A stretch of DNA of 8,858 nt from CAKOSP01 sp964371745 (GCA_964371745.1 CAYJNS010000044.1:1-8858); one strand, 5' to 3'. Positions 1-6,955 are shown, counted from the stretch's first letter. A program made the numbers and translations. The notes: generated by a model from the sequence alone, not told the origin.

Positions 1-143
1 AATTAGTTTTTTTGTTAGATAAGTTTACTTTAAAAATTAAAGGAGAAAAATTTTTAATCAAGAAAATGCTTAAAAATGAAATGTTAATAAGCGGAGTGAT
101 TAATAATTTAGAATATTTATATGAAGAAAATAATTTGGGTTAA
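1..143 (+). CDS. yqfC: YqfC-family sporulation protein, C-terminal part (5' end outside window)
   Basis: The reading frame beginning at base 3 is open from the window edge to a TAA at 141-143 and gives 46 residues ending in EYLYEENNLG. The visible part has the YqfC pattern: an LKIKGEKFLIKKM segment, then MLISGVINNLEYLYEE, matching the 'I.G..L.I..M..dEi.i.G.I..iefl' C-terminus of that small family (about 90 residues in Bacillus, so roughly half is missing). The identity rests mainly on this pattern plus the position immediately before yqfD, its usual partner. In spore formers the pair is expressed in the mother cell during sporulation; the biochemical role is unknown. The last 23 bases overlap the start of yqfD, suggesting coupled translation. 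Confidence 0.75.
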   Translation, partial: LVFLLDKFTLKIKGEKFLIKKMLKNEMLISGVINNLEYLYEENNLG

Positions 144-1230
144 AACTAAATATGTAAATTATTATAATTTATTAAGTAAATTAAATTATATAAATTTAAT
201 GATTTTTGATATTAAAAAGAATAATAATTATGTATATTTAAAAATAAATAAGGAAGACTTTGCTAAACTTTCTAAATATATTAAAAGTTATAAATTTATA
301 ATTCATTCTTACACTGGATTATTTAGTTTAATAAATATAGTTAGATCTAAATTTCTTTATTTTATTATTACGATAGTAGGGTTACTATTATTTTGGATTT
401 TAAATAATATCATAGTTGATGTAGAAGTGTTACACCAAAATTCTCATTTAAAAGAAGTTTTAGAGTATGAACTAATAAGACTTGATGTAAAACCATTAAC
501 TTTTAAAAAGGATTATGATACATTATTACAAATAAAAAACGAGATTTTAGATAAATACAAAGATCAAATAGATTGGATAGAAATAGAAATTGTAGGAATG
601 AAATATGTTATTAAATTAGAAGAACGTATAATCAATTCTGAAGAAAGCAAAAATGATTTATGTCATGTATATGCTTTAGAAGATGGTTTAATAACTGATT
701 TAAAGGTTACTAAGGGAGTAGCTAATGTAAGTATAGGCGACTACGTTAAAAAAGGTGATTTACTAATAAATGGTAATGTACTTCTTAATGATGAAGTTAT
801 AAGTAGTGTATGTGCTGAAGGTGAAGTTTACGCCCAAACTTGGTATGATGTTAATGTGAGTATTCCATATTTATATTATGAAAATATAAAAACTGGCACT
901 ATGCGTTATAATTTGTCAATTGAACATGATAACAAAGAAACTAAAATACTTAATGATCGAATTGATTATTATGAAAGTGAAAAAATAGTTTTATTTGATT
1001 TATTTGGATATAAATTATTTTTAGAAAAACAGTATGAAATAGAAAAAATAGAAAAAAAATATACAGAAGAAGAAATAGTAAATGAAGCACTTAATCTAGC
1101 TGAAGAAAAAGTATTATTAAAGTTTTCGACAAAAGATAGCATTTTAAGCAAAAATGTTTTGAAAAAAACTCAAAATAATAGTACAATAGATATAGATATA
1201 TTTATTGTAGCAAAAAAACTTATCAGTTAG
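121..1230 (+). CDS. yqfD: YqfD sporulation protein (single-span membrane protein)
   Basis: This 369-residue protein matches the YqfD family (about 400 residues in Bacillus). An N-terminal cytoplasmic part of about 75 residues precedes one membrane helix at about 78-97 (FLYFIITIVGLLLFWIL) and a large extracytoplasmic region. That region has a hairpin-like segment near 199-220 (GVANVSIGDYVKKGDLLING) and the signature GEVYAQTWYDVNVSIP near 234-249, corresponding to 'aeiyGeTWY...V.vP' in relatives. A Lys-rich helical stretch follows near 310-340. The family is needed for efficient sporulation under mother-cell control; its molecular function is unknown. The start is taken at ATG 121 because a stop lies in frame at 109-111 and the N-terminus aligns with relatives. 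There is no good ribosome binding site (the nearest GGAG, 93-96, is too far upstream), so translation probably depends on coupling to yqfC, which it overlaps by 23 bases. Confidence 0.88.
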   Translation: MKKIIWVKTKYVNYYNLLSKLNYINLMIFDIKKNNNYVYLKINKEDFAKLSKYIKSYKFIIHSYTGLFSLINIVRSKFLYFIITIVGLLLFWILNNIIVDVEVLHQNSHLKEVLEYELIRLDVKPLTFKKDYDTLLQIKNEILDKYKDQIDWIEIEIVGMKYVIKLEERIINSEESKNDLCHVYALEDGLITDLKVTKGVANVSIGDYVKKGDLLINGNVLLNDEVISSVCAEGEVYAQTWYDVNVSIPYLYYENIKTGTMRYNLSIEHDNKETKILNDRIDYYESEKIVLFDLFGYKLFLEKQYEIEKIEKKYTEEEIVNEALNLAEEKVLLKFSTKDSILSKNVLKKTQNNSTIDIDIFIVAKKLIS

Positions 1231-1247
1231 AAAGAAGGTTAGTAGTA

Positions 1248-1868
1248 ATGTTTGAAGAATTAATCGGGGAAACAATAAAAGCAAGTTGGCCTATAATGCT
1301 GATGTTTTTAATAACGGCTCTTATAATTAGAATTTTATATATAAAAAATAGTAGATGTAAATTTAGACTTTATAGAGAACTTATGAATTTGATATTTTTA
1401 GTATATTTATATTTATTATTTACATTTTTGACCAGAACAGATTTAAATGCAGTAAATGGCTTTAATATTAAACCATTTCATGAAATAACTAGATATGATT
1501 TTGGAAGCAATTTATTTATATTTAATGTTATAGGTAATATTGCTGCCTTTTTTCCGCTTGGTTTTTATATTGGTTATTATGTTAAGAGTAAGAAAGTATT
1601 AACTACGTTTATAGCGGCTCTTTTAATATCTACATCAGTTGAAGTAATTCAATATTTTATTGGTAGAGCTTTTGATATAGATGATATTATTTTAAATGTA
1701 TTTGGAGCAATTTTAGGATACCTAGTTTTCAAAATTTTATATAATATAAAAAAAAGATTACCTAATATACTTCAAAAAGATGGACTTTATAGTATAATCT
1801 GTATTATAATAATAACTGCAATGAGTATTTATTTCTTAGAAATAATGGGAGTTATTAATATATTATGA
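1248..1868 (+). CDS. VanZ-family integral membrane protein
   Basis: The 206-residue product has about six predicted membrane helices (roughly 13-31, 45-63, 89-110, 116-135, 146-166 and 181-200). It carries the conserved VanZ-like motifs: NIKPFHEI at 73-80, NVIGNIAAFFPLGF at 93-106, and a VEVIQYFIGRAFDIDDIILNVFGAILGY segment at 131-158 with E132, Q135, R140, the D143/D145/D146 cluster and N150. VanZ is named for low-level teicoplanin resistance, but most chromosomal family members have no proven function, so resistance should not be assumed. The ribosome binding site AGAAGG (1233-1238) lies 9 bases before the ATG. The gene sits 17 bp after yqfD and overlaps ybeY by 4 bases (ATGA). It occupies the place where phoH and pgpH normally stand in this gene order. 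Confidence 0.85.
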   Translation: MFEELIGETIKASWPIMLMFLITALIIRILYIKNSRCKFRLYRELMNLIFLVYLYLLFTFLTRTDLNAVNGFNIKPFHEITRYDFGSNLFIFNVIGNIAAFFPLGFYIGYYVKSKKVLTTFIAALLISTSVEVIQYFIGRAFDIDDIILNVFGAILGYLVFKILYNIKKRLPNILQKDGLYSIICIIIITAMSIYFLEIMGVINIL

Positions 1869-2317
1869 ATGAGTATGAAATAGTTTTAGAATACAATTAT
1901 GTTTATGATGATATAATAAAAAAGGTTATTAGTGATACATTGAAACGCGAAAAGATAACTAATGCTTATTTTGAGATTATATTTGTTGATGAAAAAAAAA
2001 TTCAATATTTAAATAATACTTATCGAAATAAAAATAATGTTACAGATGTTATATCTTTTGCATTTGAAGATAACAAAAAAATAGTAAGTGAAATAAGGGT
2101 TTTAGGAGAAATATATATATGTATACCACAAATGATAGAGCAAGCTAAAATATATGAACATAGCGAAATTAGAGAACTTTCTTTTTTGATAGTTCATGGT
2201 TTATTACATTTATTAGGTTATGATCATGAAAAAAAAGAAGACGAGAAGGTTATGTTTGAAAAACAGGAGTTGATTTTAAATGAAAACAGTAAGACAAAAA
2301 GGCGTGAGTCAAAATAA
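1865..2317 (+). CDS. ybeY: Endoribonuclease / rRNA maturation factor YbeY
   Basis: The 150-residue protein is a zinc-dependent YbeY (UPF0054) endoribonuclease, acting in the cytoplasm on 16S rRNA 3'-end maturation and ribosome quality control. The metal site HGLLHLLGYDH is intact at 111-121 with its three histidines H111, H115 and H121. The other family blocks are also present: LNNTYRNKNNVTDVISFAF at 49-67 and LGEIYICIPQMIEQA at 80-94. Length is normal for the family. The ATG overlaps the stop of the VanZ-family gene (ATGA), and a GGGAG sequence (1847-1851) lies 13 bases upstream, so re-initiation is likely. The 3' end runs 38 bases into dgkA and encodes a basic tail (KTKRRESK). Order ybeY-dgkA-era is standard in Firmicutes. 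Confidence 0.96.
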   Translation: MNEYEIVLEYNYVYDDIIKKVISDTLKREKITNAYFEIIFVDEKKIQYLNNTYRNKNNVTDVISFAFEDNKKIVSEIRVLGEIYICIPQMIEQAKIYEHSEIRELSFLIVHGLLHLLGYDHEKKEDEKVMFEKQELILNENSKTKRRESK

Positions 2318-2687
2318 AGAATTTAGTGTTAAAAGAATTATTGCATCAATAAAATATTCTTTTGATGGACTAGTTTATGCGTATAGCAATGAGCAAAGTT
2401 TATTATTGCATGGAATAGGTACGATACTTGTAATAATAGTAGGGATATTTTTAAAAATAAGTTTTATTCAGTGGTCAATAATATTAATGGCATCTGTTGT
2501 TGTACTTGCAATAGAACTTCTTAATACAGCAATTGAAGCAACTGTAGATTTGATTACTGATAAGTTTCATCCACTTGCTAAAATAGCAAAAGATTGTGGA
2601 TCTGCAGCAGCCTTTGTTGCAGCTATAGCTTATGCGATAATTTGTGGATTTATATTTTTAGATAATATACTTGTGATATGGGGGTAG
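2280..2687 (+). CDS. dgkA: Undecaprenol/diacylglycerol kinase, DgkA family
   Basis: This 135-residue membrane kinase phosphorylates a lipid alcohol; in Gram-positives the preferred substrate is usually undecaprenol, recycling the cell-wall carrier, rather than diacylglycerol. That substrate assignment is from family knowledge and is not visible here. The protein has an amphipathic N-terminal part and three membrane helices (about 46-60, 64-86 and 110-128). The family signature ELLNTAIEATVDLI at 79-92 carries the catalytic glutamate region, followed by K101 and D104 in HPLAKIAKDCGSAAAF. NEQSLLLH at 37-44 matches the first conserved block. Ribosome binding site AGGAG (2265-2269), 10 bases upstream, supports the ATG at 2280 despite the 38-base overlap with ybeY; a GTG at 2304 is a weaker alternative. 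The cytidine deaminase gene often found between dgkA and era is absent here. Confidence 0.94.
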   Translation: MKTVRQKGVSQNKEFSVKRIIASIKYSFDGLVYAYSNEQSLLLHGIGTILVIIVGIFLKISFIQWSIILMASVVVLAIELLNTAIEATVDLITDKFHPLAKIAKDCGSAAAFVAAIAYAIICGFIFLDNILVIWG

Positions 2688-2690
2688 TGT

Positions 2691-3578
2691 ATGAAAAGCG
2701 GTTTTGTAAGTTTAATAGGTAGACCTAATACAGGGAAAAGTACTTTGTTAAACTCATTGATTAATGAAAAGGTAGCTATAACTAGTGATAAAGCTGGAAC
2801 AACAAGAAATATAATTCAAGGGATTTATAATGAAAAAGATTTACAAATTGTTTTTGTTGATACACCTGGAATAGGAAAAGCAGGAAATAAATTAGGTAAA
2901 ATACTTAATAAAGAAGCTTATTCTCATACAGATGATGTAGATTGTATTTTATTTGTAGTAGATATAGCAGCTGGATTTGGTAAAGGTGATAAATTTATTA
3001 TCGAAACATTTAAAAATAAAGATATACCTGTAATTTTAGTATTAAATAAAATAGATTTAATAAAAGATAAAACATTATTACTTGAAAAAATAAATGAAGT
3101 AAAAGAATATTATTCTTTTGCTGAAATTGTTCCTTTATCAGCGCTTAAAAATGACAATATTGAGCGTCTTTTTGAATGTACTTTAAAATATATCCCAGAA
3201 GGAGTTAGATATTTTTCAGAAGATGAATTTACATCATCAACATCTAGTTTTATGGCAAGCGAACTAGTGCGTGAAAAAATACTTAGATCAACTGAAGAAG
3301 AAGTTCCACATAGTGTAACTTGTTATACAACAAAGTTTGAAAATAAAAAAGATATACTTAATATATACGTTGATATAATTGTAGACCGTGATTCGCTTAA
3401 AAAAATCATTATTGGTAAGCAAGGTTCTATGCTAAAAAAAATAGGTATAGAAGCAAGAAAGGATTTAGAAGAATTGTTTGGAAAAAAAGTGTATTTAGAG
3501 ACTTATGTTAAAACAATTGAAAATTGGAAAGACAAGGAAAAATACTTAATAGAATTAGGTTTTAAAAATTATGAATAA
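2691..3578 (+). CDS. era: GTPase Era
   Basis: Era is a GTP-binding, RNA-binding protein that helps mature the 30S subunit by binding near the 3' end of 16S rRNA. The 295-residue length is typical. All GTPase motifs are visible: P-loop GRPNTGKST at 10-18, the G2 region with AGTTR at 35-39, DTPG at 57-60, NKID at 119-122 and SAL at 150-152. The segment EEVPHSVTCY marks the junction to the C-terminal KH domain, where the RNA-binding loop GKQGSMLKKIG starts at about 242. After DTPG the sequence reads IGKAGNKLG where Bacillus Era has IHKPKHKLG, a mild departure outside the nucleotide-binding residues. The gene starts 3 bp after dgkA; its ribosome binding site (GGGGG, 2680-2684) lies within the last dgkA codons. 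Confidence 0.97.
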   Translation: MKSGFVSLIGRPNTGKSTLLNSLINEKVAITSDKAGTTRNIIQGIYNEKDLQIVFVDTPGIGKAGNKLGKILNKEAYSHTDDVDCILFVVDIAAGFGKGDKFIIETFKNKDIPVILVLNKIDLIKDKTLLLEKINEVKEYYSFAEIVPLSALKNDNIERLFECTLKYIPEGVRYFSEDEFTSSTSSFMASELVREKILRSTEEEVPHSVTCYTTKFENKKDILNIYVDIIVDRDSLKKIIIGKQGSMLKKIGIEARKDLEELFGKKVYLETYVKTIENWKDKEKYLIELGFKNYE

Positions 3579-3620
3579 AAAATAAATTATTACACCAATA
3601 TATATTTAGAGGTGATAATA

Positions 3621-3710
3621 ATGAATAAAAAAGATGCTTGGGACAGATTTGCGAAAACTGGAAAAGTTACTGATTATTTAAATTATAAAAAAATAGCTAA
3701 AAGGAGTTAG
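3621..3710 (+). CDS. yqzL: YqzL-family small protein (29 aa)
   Basis: A short reading frame starts at an ATG preceded by a strong ribosome binding site, AGAGGTGA at 3608-3615, and ends in TAG at 3708-3710. The product is MNKKDAWDRFAKTGKVTDYL followed by NYKKIAKRS. The core W-D-R-F-A-K-T-G-K-V-T-D-Y-L-N-Y-K matches the conserved start of YqzL proteins ('W..F..TG.i..YLlyKe'), and the position between era and recO is exactly that of yqzL in Firmicutes. The Bacillus protein is about 47 residues; this copy lacks the acidic C-terminal tail. Function is unknown. The recO ribosome binding site lies inside its last codons, so the two are probably translated together. Confidence 0.8.
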   Translation: MNKKDAWDRFAKTGKVTDYLNYKKIAKRS

Positions 3711-3711
3711 T

Positions 3712-4443
3712 ATGCCAGAATGTGTTGAAGGGTTTATATTAAGTGAAACTTTATATGGGGAAACGTCTAAAATTATAAATGTTTTCACACAAAAATATGG
3801 ATTAATTGGAGTAATTGCCAAAGGTGCAACAAGAGTTAAATCTCCAATTAGAAGCGGTTGTATAAAGTATACTTATGGAAATTTCCATATTAAGTATCAA
3901 AATAAAAAATTGTCTACATTAGTAGCGGTTGATATAATAGATCCTTTAAAAAATATTCATAGCGATTTAACAAAAATAAGTTATTTAACATTTTTATCTG
4001 ATTTAACATATCAAGTATTAAAAGAAAATAAGAGTAAAGAAATATATAATATTTTTATTAATACAGTTCTTAAATTAAATGAAAATTTAGATCCTTTAAT
4101 ACTTCTTAATATAATTGAAGTGAAGTATTTAGATTATTTGGGAGTAGGACTTAATTTAAATGAATGTATTATGTGTGGTAATAAAAAAGAAATAATTACT
4201 ATAGATGCATCATACGGTGGACTTATATGTAAAAATTGCTATCGTAATAGTAAAATAATAGATGTTAAATCATTAAAACTTTTAAGAATGTATTATTTAG
4301 TTGATATTAAAAGTATTAGTAATATTAAAATAGATGAACATATTAAAGGCGAAATTAATATGTTTATTAAAAATTATTATGATAGTTATACTGGTCTTTA
4401 TATAAAAAGTAAAGATTTTTTAGAAAAAATCATTAATATATAA
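3712..4443 (+). CDS. recO: DNA repair protein RecO
   Basis: RecO mediates loading of RecA onto SSB-coated single-stranded DNA together with RecR (and RecF), in gap repair and recombination. The 243-residue protein has the N-terminal OB-fold start (VEGFILSETLYGETSKIINVFTQKYGLIGVIAKGA, about 5-39), including the conserved 'GE.s.ii.vfT...G' pattern. A helical middle follows, then a zinc-finger element with C152-x2-C155 and C173-x2-C176 (ECIMCG ... GGLICKNC), as in most bacterial RecO proteins. The start follows the yqzL stop by one base, with ribosome binding site AAAGGAG (3699-3705) inside yqzL. A hairpin with a short T-run follows 18 bp after the stop, ending this transcription unit or attenuating it. 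Confidence 0.93.
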   Translation: MPECVEGFILSETLYGETSKIINVFTQKYGLIGVIAKGATRVKSPIRSGCIKYTYGNFHIKYQNKKLSTLVAVDIIDPLKNIHSDLTKISYLTFLSDLTYQVLKENKSKEIYNIFINTVLKLNENLDPLILLNIIEVKYLDYLGVGLNLNECIMCGNKKEIITIDASYGGLICKNCYRNSKIIDVKSLKLLRMYYLVDIKSISNIKIDEHIKGEINMFIKNYYDSYTGLYIKSKDFLEKIINI

Positions 4444-4461
4444 ATAATAAAAGTATGTTTA

Positions 4462-4486
4462 AATACTAGATAATTCTAGTATTTTT
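4462..4486 (+). terminator. AT-rich terminator hairpin after recO
   Basis: AATACTAGA (4462-4470) pairs perfectly with TCTAGTATT (4475-4483) around a TAAT loop, followed by a T-run (4482-4486). The stem has only two G-C pairs, so it may be leaky. It lies between recO and recD2 and overlaps the possible recD2 promoter region. Confidence 0.6.
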
Positions 4487-4495
4487 ATGTATAAT
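4467..4495 (+). promoter_or_regulatory. Possible promoter for recD2 (TATAAT)
   Basis: A perfect -10 hexamer TATAAT lies at 4490-4495, directly after the T-run of the recO terminator and preceded by TATG. At 17-base spacing the -35 position (4467-4472, TAGATA) matches the consensus at four of six bases. The predicted transcript would start near 4502, leaving an 11-base leader that clips the first bases of the AAGGTGAT ribosome binding site (4500-4507). This is a concern, so the call is tentative. Confidence 0.35.
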
Positions 4496-4512
4496 GAAGA
4501 AGGTGATGCAAA

Positions 4513-6696
4513 TTGAGTTTTCTTGTTGGAAAAATAAAAAACATAATATATAATAATGCTGAAAATAATTACTCAGTTGTATTATTTAAAGTTAAAGAAA
4601 GTGATATCAAAAACATAATAGATAAAAGTATTATGGTTACTGGTACACTTTTAGATTTAAAACTGGAAGTACCTATGAAATTAACTGGTAATTATACACT
4701 TAACGAAAAGTATAATAGATACCAGTTTAATTTTGATAAATATGAAATTATATTACCTGATAAAGTCGATCAAATAAGTGAATTTTTAAAAAGTTCTTTT
4801 ATAGCTGGCTGTGGAAAAAAAACAGCTGATAAGTTAGTTGACTTTTATGGAGATAAAACACTTGAAAAAATAAAAGATATAAACAATCTTTTAAAAGTAC
4901 CTGGAATAACTGAAAAAGTAGCAACTAAAATAAATGCATCAATACTTGCTTATGATAAAACAAGTGATACTATAATAAAGTTAGAAACTATGGGTTTTTC
5001 TATAGACGAAGCCTCTAGAATTATTAATAAATTTAAAGATAATATTATAAATATATTAGAAAAAAATTTTTATGCTTTAAAAGAAGTAATAGATTTTAAA
5101 AAAATAGATATGCTTTATATAAATAATTTTAAAAGTGATAGTGATGAGCGGATTTACCACTGTATTTTAGCAGTTTGTGACTTAATAAGTTTTCAAGAAG
5201 GACATATTTTTTATTCAAAAGATTTGATTATAAAAGGATTAAAAGTATACTTTAATATTTTAATAAATGAAGATAAGTTTGATGAAATAATAAATATTTT
5301 ATTAAAAGATTATGAATTAACAGTAGATGGAAAAAATTATTATTTAAAAAGTTTTTATGATGCAGAGCAAAGTATTGCACAAAAATTAAAAAAGATTTCT
5401 AAGAATAATAGTTCTATAATAAAAGATTTTGATGAAAAGATAGTTTTATTAGAAGATATGCTTAATATAAATTATGATGATGTCCAAAAAAAAGCAATTA
5501 AAGAAGGTTTTTCAAACAATATAACAATCATTTCAGGCGGTCCTGGTACTGGGAAAACTACAATATTAAATGCCTTAGTAAAGCTTTATATCAGCGAAAA
5601 TAAACTATCTCCAGTTGAAGTAGTTGAAAATATAGCTCTTTTAGCACCAACTGGAAGAGCAAGTAAAAAAATGATGCAGGCGACAAATCTTCCGGCATAT
5701 ACTATTCATAGATATTTAAAGTGGCATAAAGAAAGTGATTCTTTTGAATATAATGAAGATAATCAAACTGCTCAAAAACTAATAGTTGTAGATGAATCGA
5801 GTATGATAGATTTAAAACTTTTTAATTCTTTATTATGCGCCCTTAAAAATGATGTAAAATTAGTACTTGTTGGAGATGCTTTTCAGCTTCCATCAGTAAG
5901 TGCAGGGCAAGTATTTAAGGATCTTATAGATTCGGAGTTGTTTAACTTTATACCACTTACTAAAATATATAGACAAAGTGATAATTCATTTATTCCTTAT
6001 TTAGCAAAATCAATAAAAAATAATGATTTAGAAGAAGAATTTTTAAATAAAAAAGATGATTATAATTTTATATTATGTGATCAGTCAAGTGTTAAAAGTT
6101 ATTTAGAAAAAGTTATACTGAGCGCTAAGAATAAAGGATTAAGTGACTCAAATATTCAAGTTTTACTACCAATGTATAAAGGAGAAAATGGAATAGATAG
6201 TATTAATAGATTATTACAAAGTATATATAATCCTCGTAATTTTGAAAAAAAAGAGTGTGTATATAATGATGTTATATTTAGAGAAGGAGATAAAGTATTG
6301 CAACTAACAAATGATCCAGATAATAATATTTTTAATGGGGATATTGGTTATATTAAAGAAATTATAAGTGAAGGTAAAGTTAGGTTTAGAATAGATTTTG
6401 AAAATAATGATGTAATTGTAGAAAAAAATAATTTTAAAAATCTAAAACATGCTTATGCTATATCTATTCATAAATCACAGGGTAGTGAATTTGATCATGT
6501 TGTAATGCCTATTAGTAGAGAATACTTTGTAATGATGTACAATAAACTTTTGTATACTGGAGTATCTCGTGCTAAAAAATCACTTATATTACTAGGGGAC
6601 GCCAAAGTATTTTGTGATGGAGTTAGAAACAATCGAACTGATAATAGAAATAGTAATTTAAAAAACACTTTAACAAGTATAATAATAGAAAATTAG
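4513..6696 (+). CDS. recD2: ATP-dependent 5'-3' DNA helicase RecD2
   Basis: The 727-residue superfamily 1B helicase is the RecD2 (RecD-like) type that works without RecB and RecC and contributes to repair and replication-fork maintenance. An N-terminal OB-like region (about 1-95) is followed by helix-hairpin-helix repeats (about 97-160, including AGCGKKTADKLVDFYG and KVPGITEKVATKI) and a winged-helix region. Helicase motifs are complete: Walker A GGPGTGKTT with K348, Walker B VDES with D427/E428, GDAFQLP in motif III, HKSQGSEF in motif V and YTGVSRAKK with R686 in motif VI. An SH3-like insert is suggested near GDKVLQLTNDPDNNIFNGDIGY. The start is TTG 4513, supported by AAGGTGAT 5 bases upstream and by the family-like N-terminus VGKIKNIIYNNAENNYSVVLF. 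In Bacillus recD2 is not normally next to recO, so this placement is a local feature. Confidence 0.95.
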   Translation: MSFLVGKIKNIIYNNAENNYSVVLFKVKESDIKNIIDKSIMVTGTLLDLKLEVPMKLTGNYTLNEKYNRYQFNFDKYEIILPDKVDQISEFLKSSFIAGCGKKTADKLVDFYGDKTLEKIKDINNLLKVPGITEKVATKINASILAYDKTSDTIIKLETMGFSIDEASRIINKFKDNIINILEKNFYALKEVIDFKKIDMLYINNFKSDSDERIYHCILAVCDLISFQEGHIFYSKDLIIKGLKVYFNILINEDKFDEIINILLKDYELTVDGKNYYLKSFYDAEQSIAQKLKKISKNNSSIIKDFDEKIVLLEDMLNINYDDVQKKAIKEGFSNNITIISGGPGTGKTTILNALVKLYISENKLSPVEVVENIALLAPTGRASKKMMQATNLPAYTIHRYLKWHKESDSFEYNEDNQTAQKLIVVDESSMIDLKLFNSLLCALKNDVKLVLVGDAFQLPSVSAGQVFKDLIDSELFNFIPLTKIYRQSDNSFIPYLAKSIKNNDLEEEFLNKKDDYNFILCDQSSVKSYLEKVILSAKNKGLSDSNIQVLLPMYKGENGIDSINRLLQSIYNPRNFEKKECVYNDVIFREGDKVLQLTNDPDNNIFNGDIGYIKEIISEGKVRFRIDFENNDVIVEKNNFKNLKHAYAISIHKSQGSEFDHVVMPISREYFVMMYNKLLYTGVSRAKKSLILLGDAKVFCDGVRNNRTDNRNSNLKNTLTSIIIEN

Positions 6697-6722
6697 TTAA
6701 TAATAATATCAAGAGGTGTTAA

Positions 6723-6875
6723 ATGAAAAAATTCGTAATTGGAACTCTAGCCGTAGGAATGGTTGGAGGAGCTGTGGCTTTTGTTATGATGAATAAAAAA
6801 GCTCGTCAAAAAGCAGCATCAATGTTAGAAATGTCTATCGATAATGCTAAAGAATATTTTAGTGATGATATGTAA
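6723..6875 (+). CDS. Small single-span membrane protein (50 aa), unknown function
   Basis: A 50-codon frame starts at ATG 6723 behind a strong ribosome binding site (AAGAGGTG, 6711-6718) and ends in TAA at 6873-6875, immediately at the base of a good terminator. The product begins MKKFVIGTLAVGMVGGAVAF and has one glycine-rich hydrophobic helix (about 4-22). A positive segment follows (MNKKARQKAA), then an acidic amphipathic tail ending in EYFSDDM. The glycine-rich N-terminal span plus charged tail recalls YtxH-like small envelope proteins, but the match is only general and I do not assign it. The helix could also be read as an uncleaved signal anchor. It lies 26 bp after recD2 and is probably cotranscribed with it. 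Coding status is supported by the ribosome binding site, composition and terminator placement. Confidence 0.75.
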   Translation: MKKFVIGTLAVGMVGGAVAFVMMNKKARQKAASMLEMSIDNAKEYFSDDM

Positions 6876-6895
6876 AAGCAAGAAATTGCTTTTTT
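6874..6895 (+). terminator. Rho-independent terminator after the 50-aa gene
   Basis: AAAAGCAA (6874-6881) pairs with TTGCTTTT (6886-6893) around a GAAA loop, with the T-run extending to 6895. The hairpin begins within the stop codon of the upstream small gene. This is the clearest terminator in the window and ends the recD2 transcription unit. Confidence 0.82.
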
Positions 6896-6905
6896 AATAT
6901 TTTGA

Positions 6906-6955
6906 AGTTCTTTCTGTGAACTGAAAAAACTTTAGAAAGAGAGCTTGCATCTCTT
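6906..6955 (+). other. Cluster of inverted repeats, alternative RNA hairpins
   Basis: AGTTC (6906-6910) pairs with GAACT (6918-6922), and AAGAGA (6937-6942) pairs with TCTCTT (6950-6955). A third pairing, TCTTTCT (6909-6915) with AGAAAGA (6934-6940), would exclude both. This could be part of a structured leader upstream of glyS or chance pairing in decayed AT-rich sequence. The conserved T-box core expected for a tRNA-sensing glyS leader is not seen. Confidence 0.3.

Noticed and set aside
969..1151. Minus-strand open frame of 60 codons
   Set aside because: It lies entirely within yqfD and has low-complexity Ser/Phe-rich composition typical of the antisense of Lys/Glu-rich coding sequence.
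1248..1868. Glycopeptide resistance determinant
   Set aside because: VanZ-family membership alone does not indicate resistance; no vanH, vanA/B or vanX-like gene is nearby and the gene is embedded in a housekeeping operon.
3579..3620. Promoter in the era-yqzL gap (TATATT near 3601)
   Set aside because: No acceptable -35 at proper spacing; AT-rich gaps contain such hexamers by chance.
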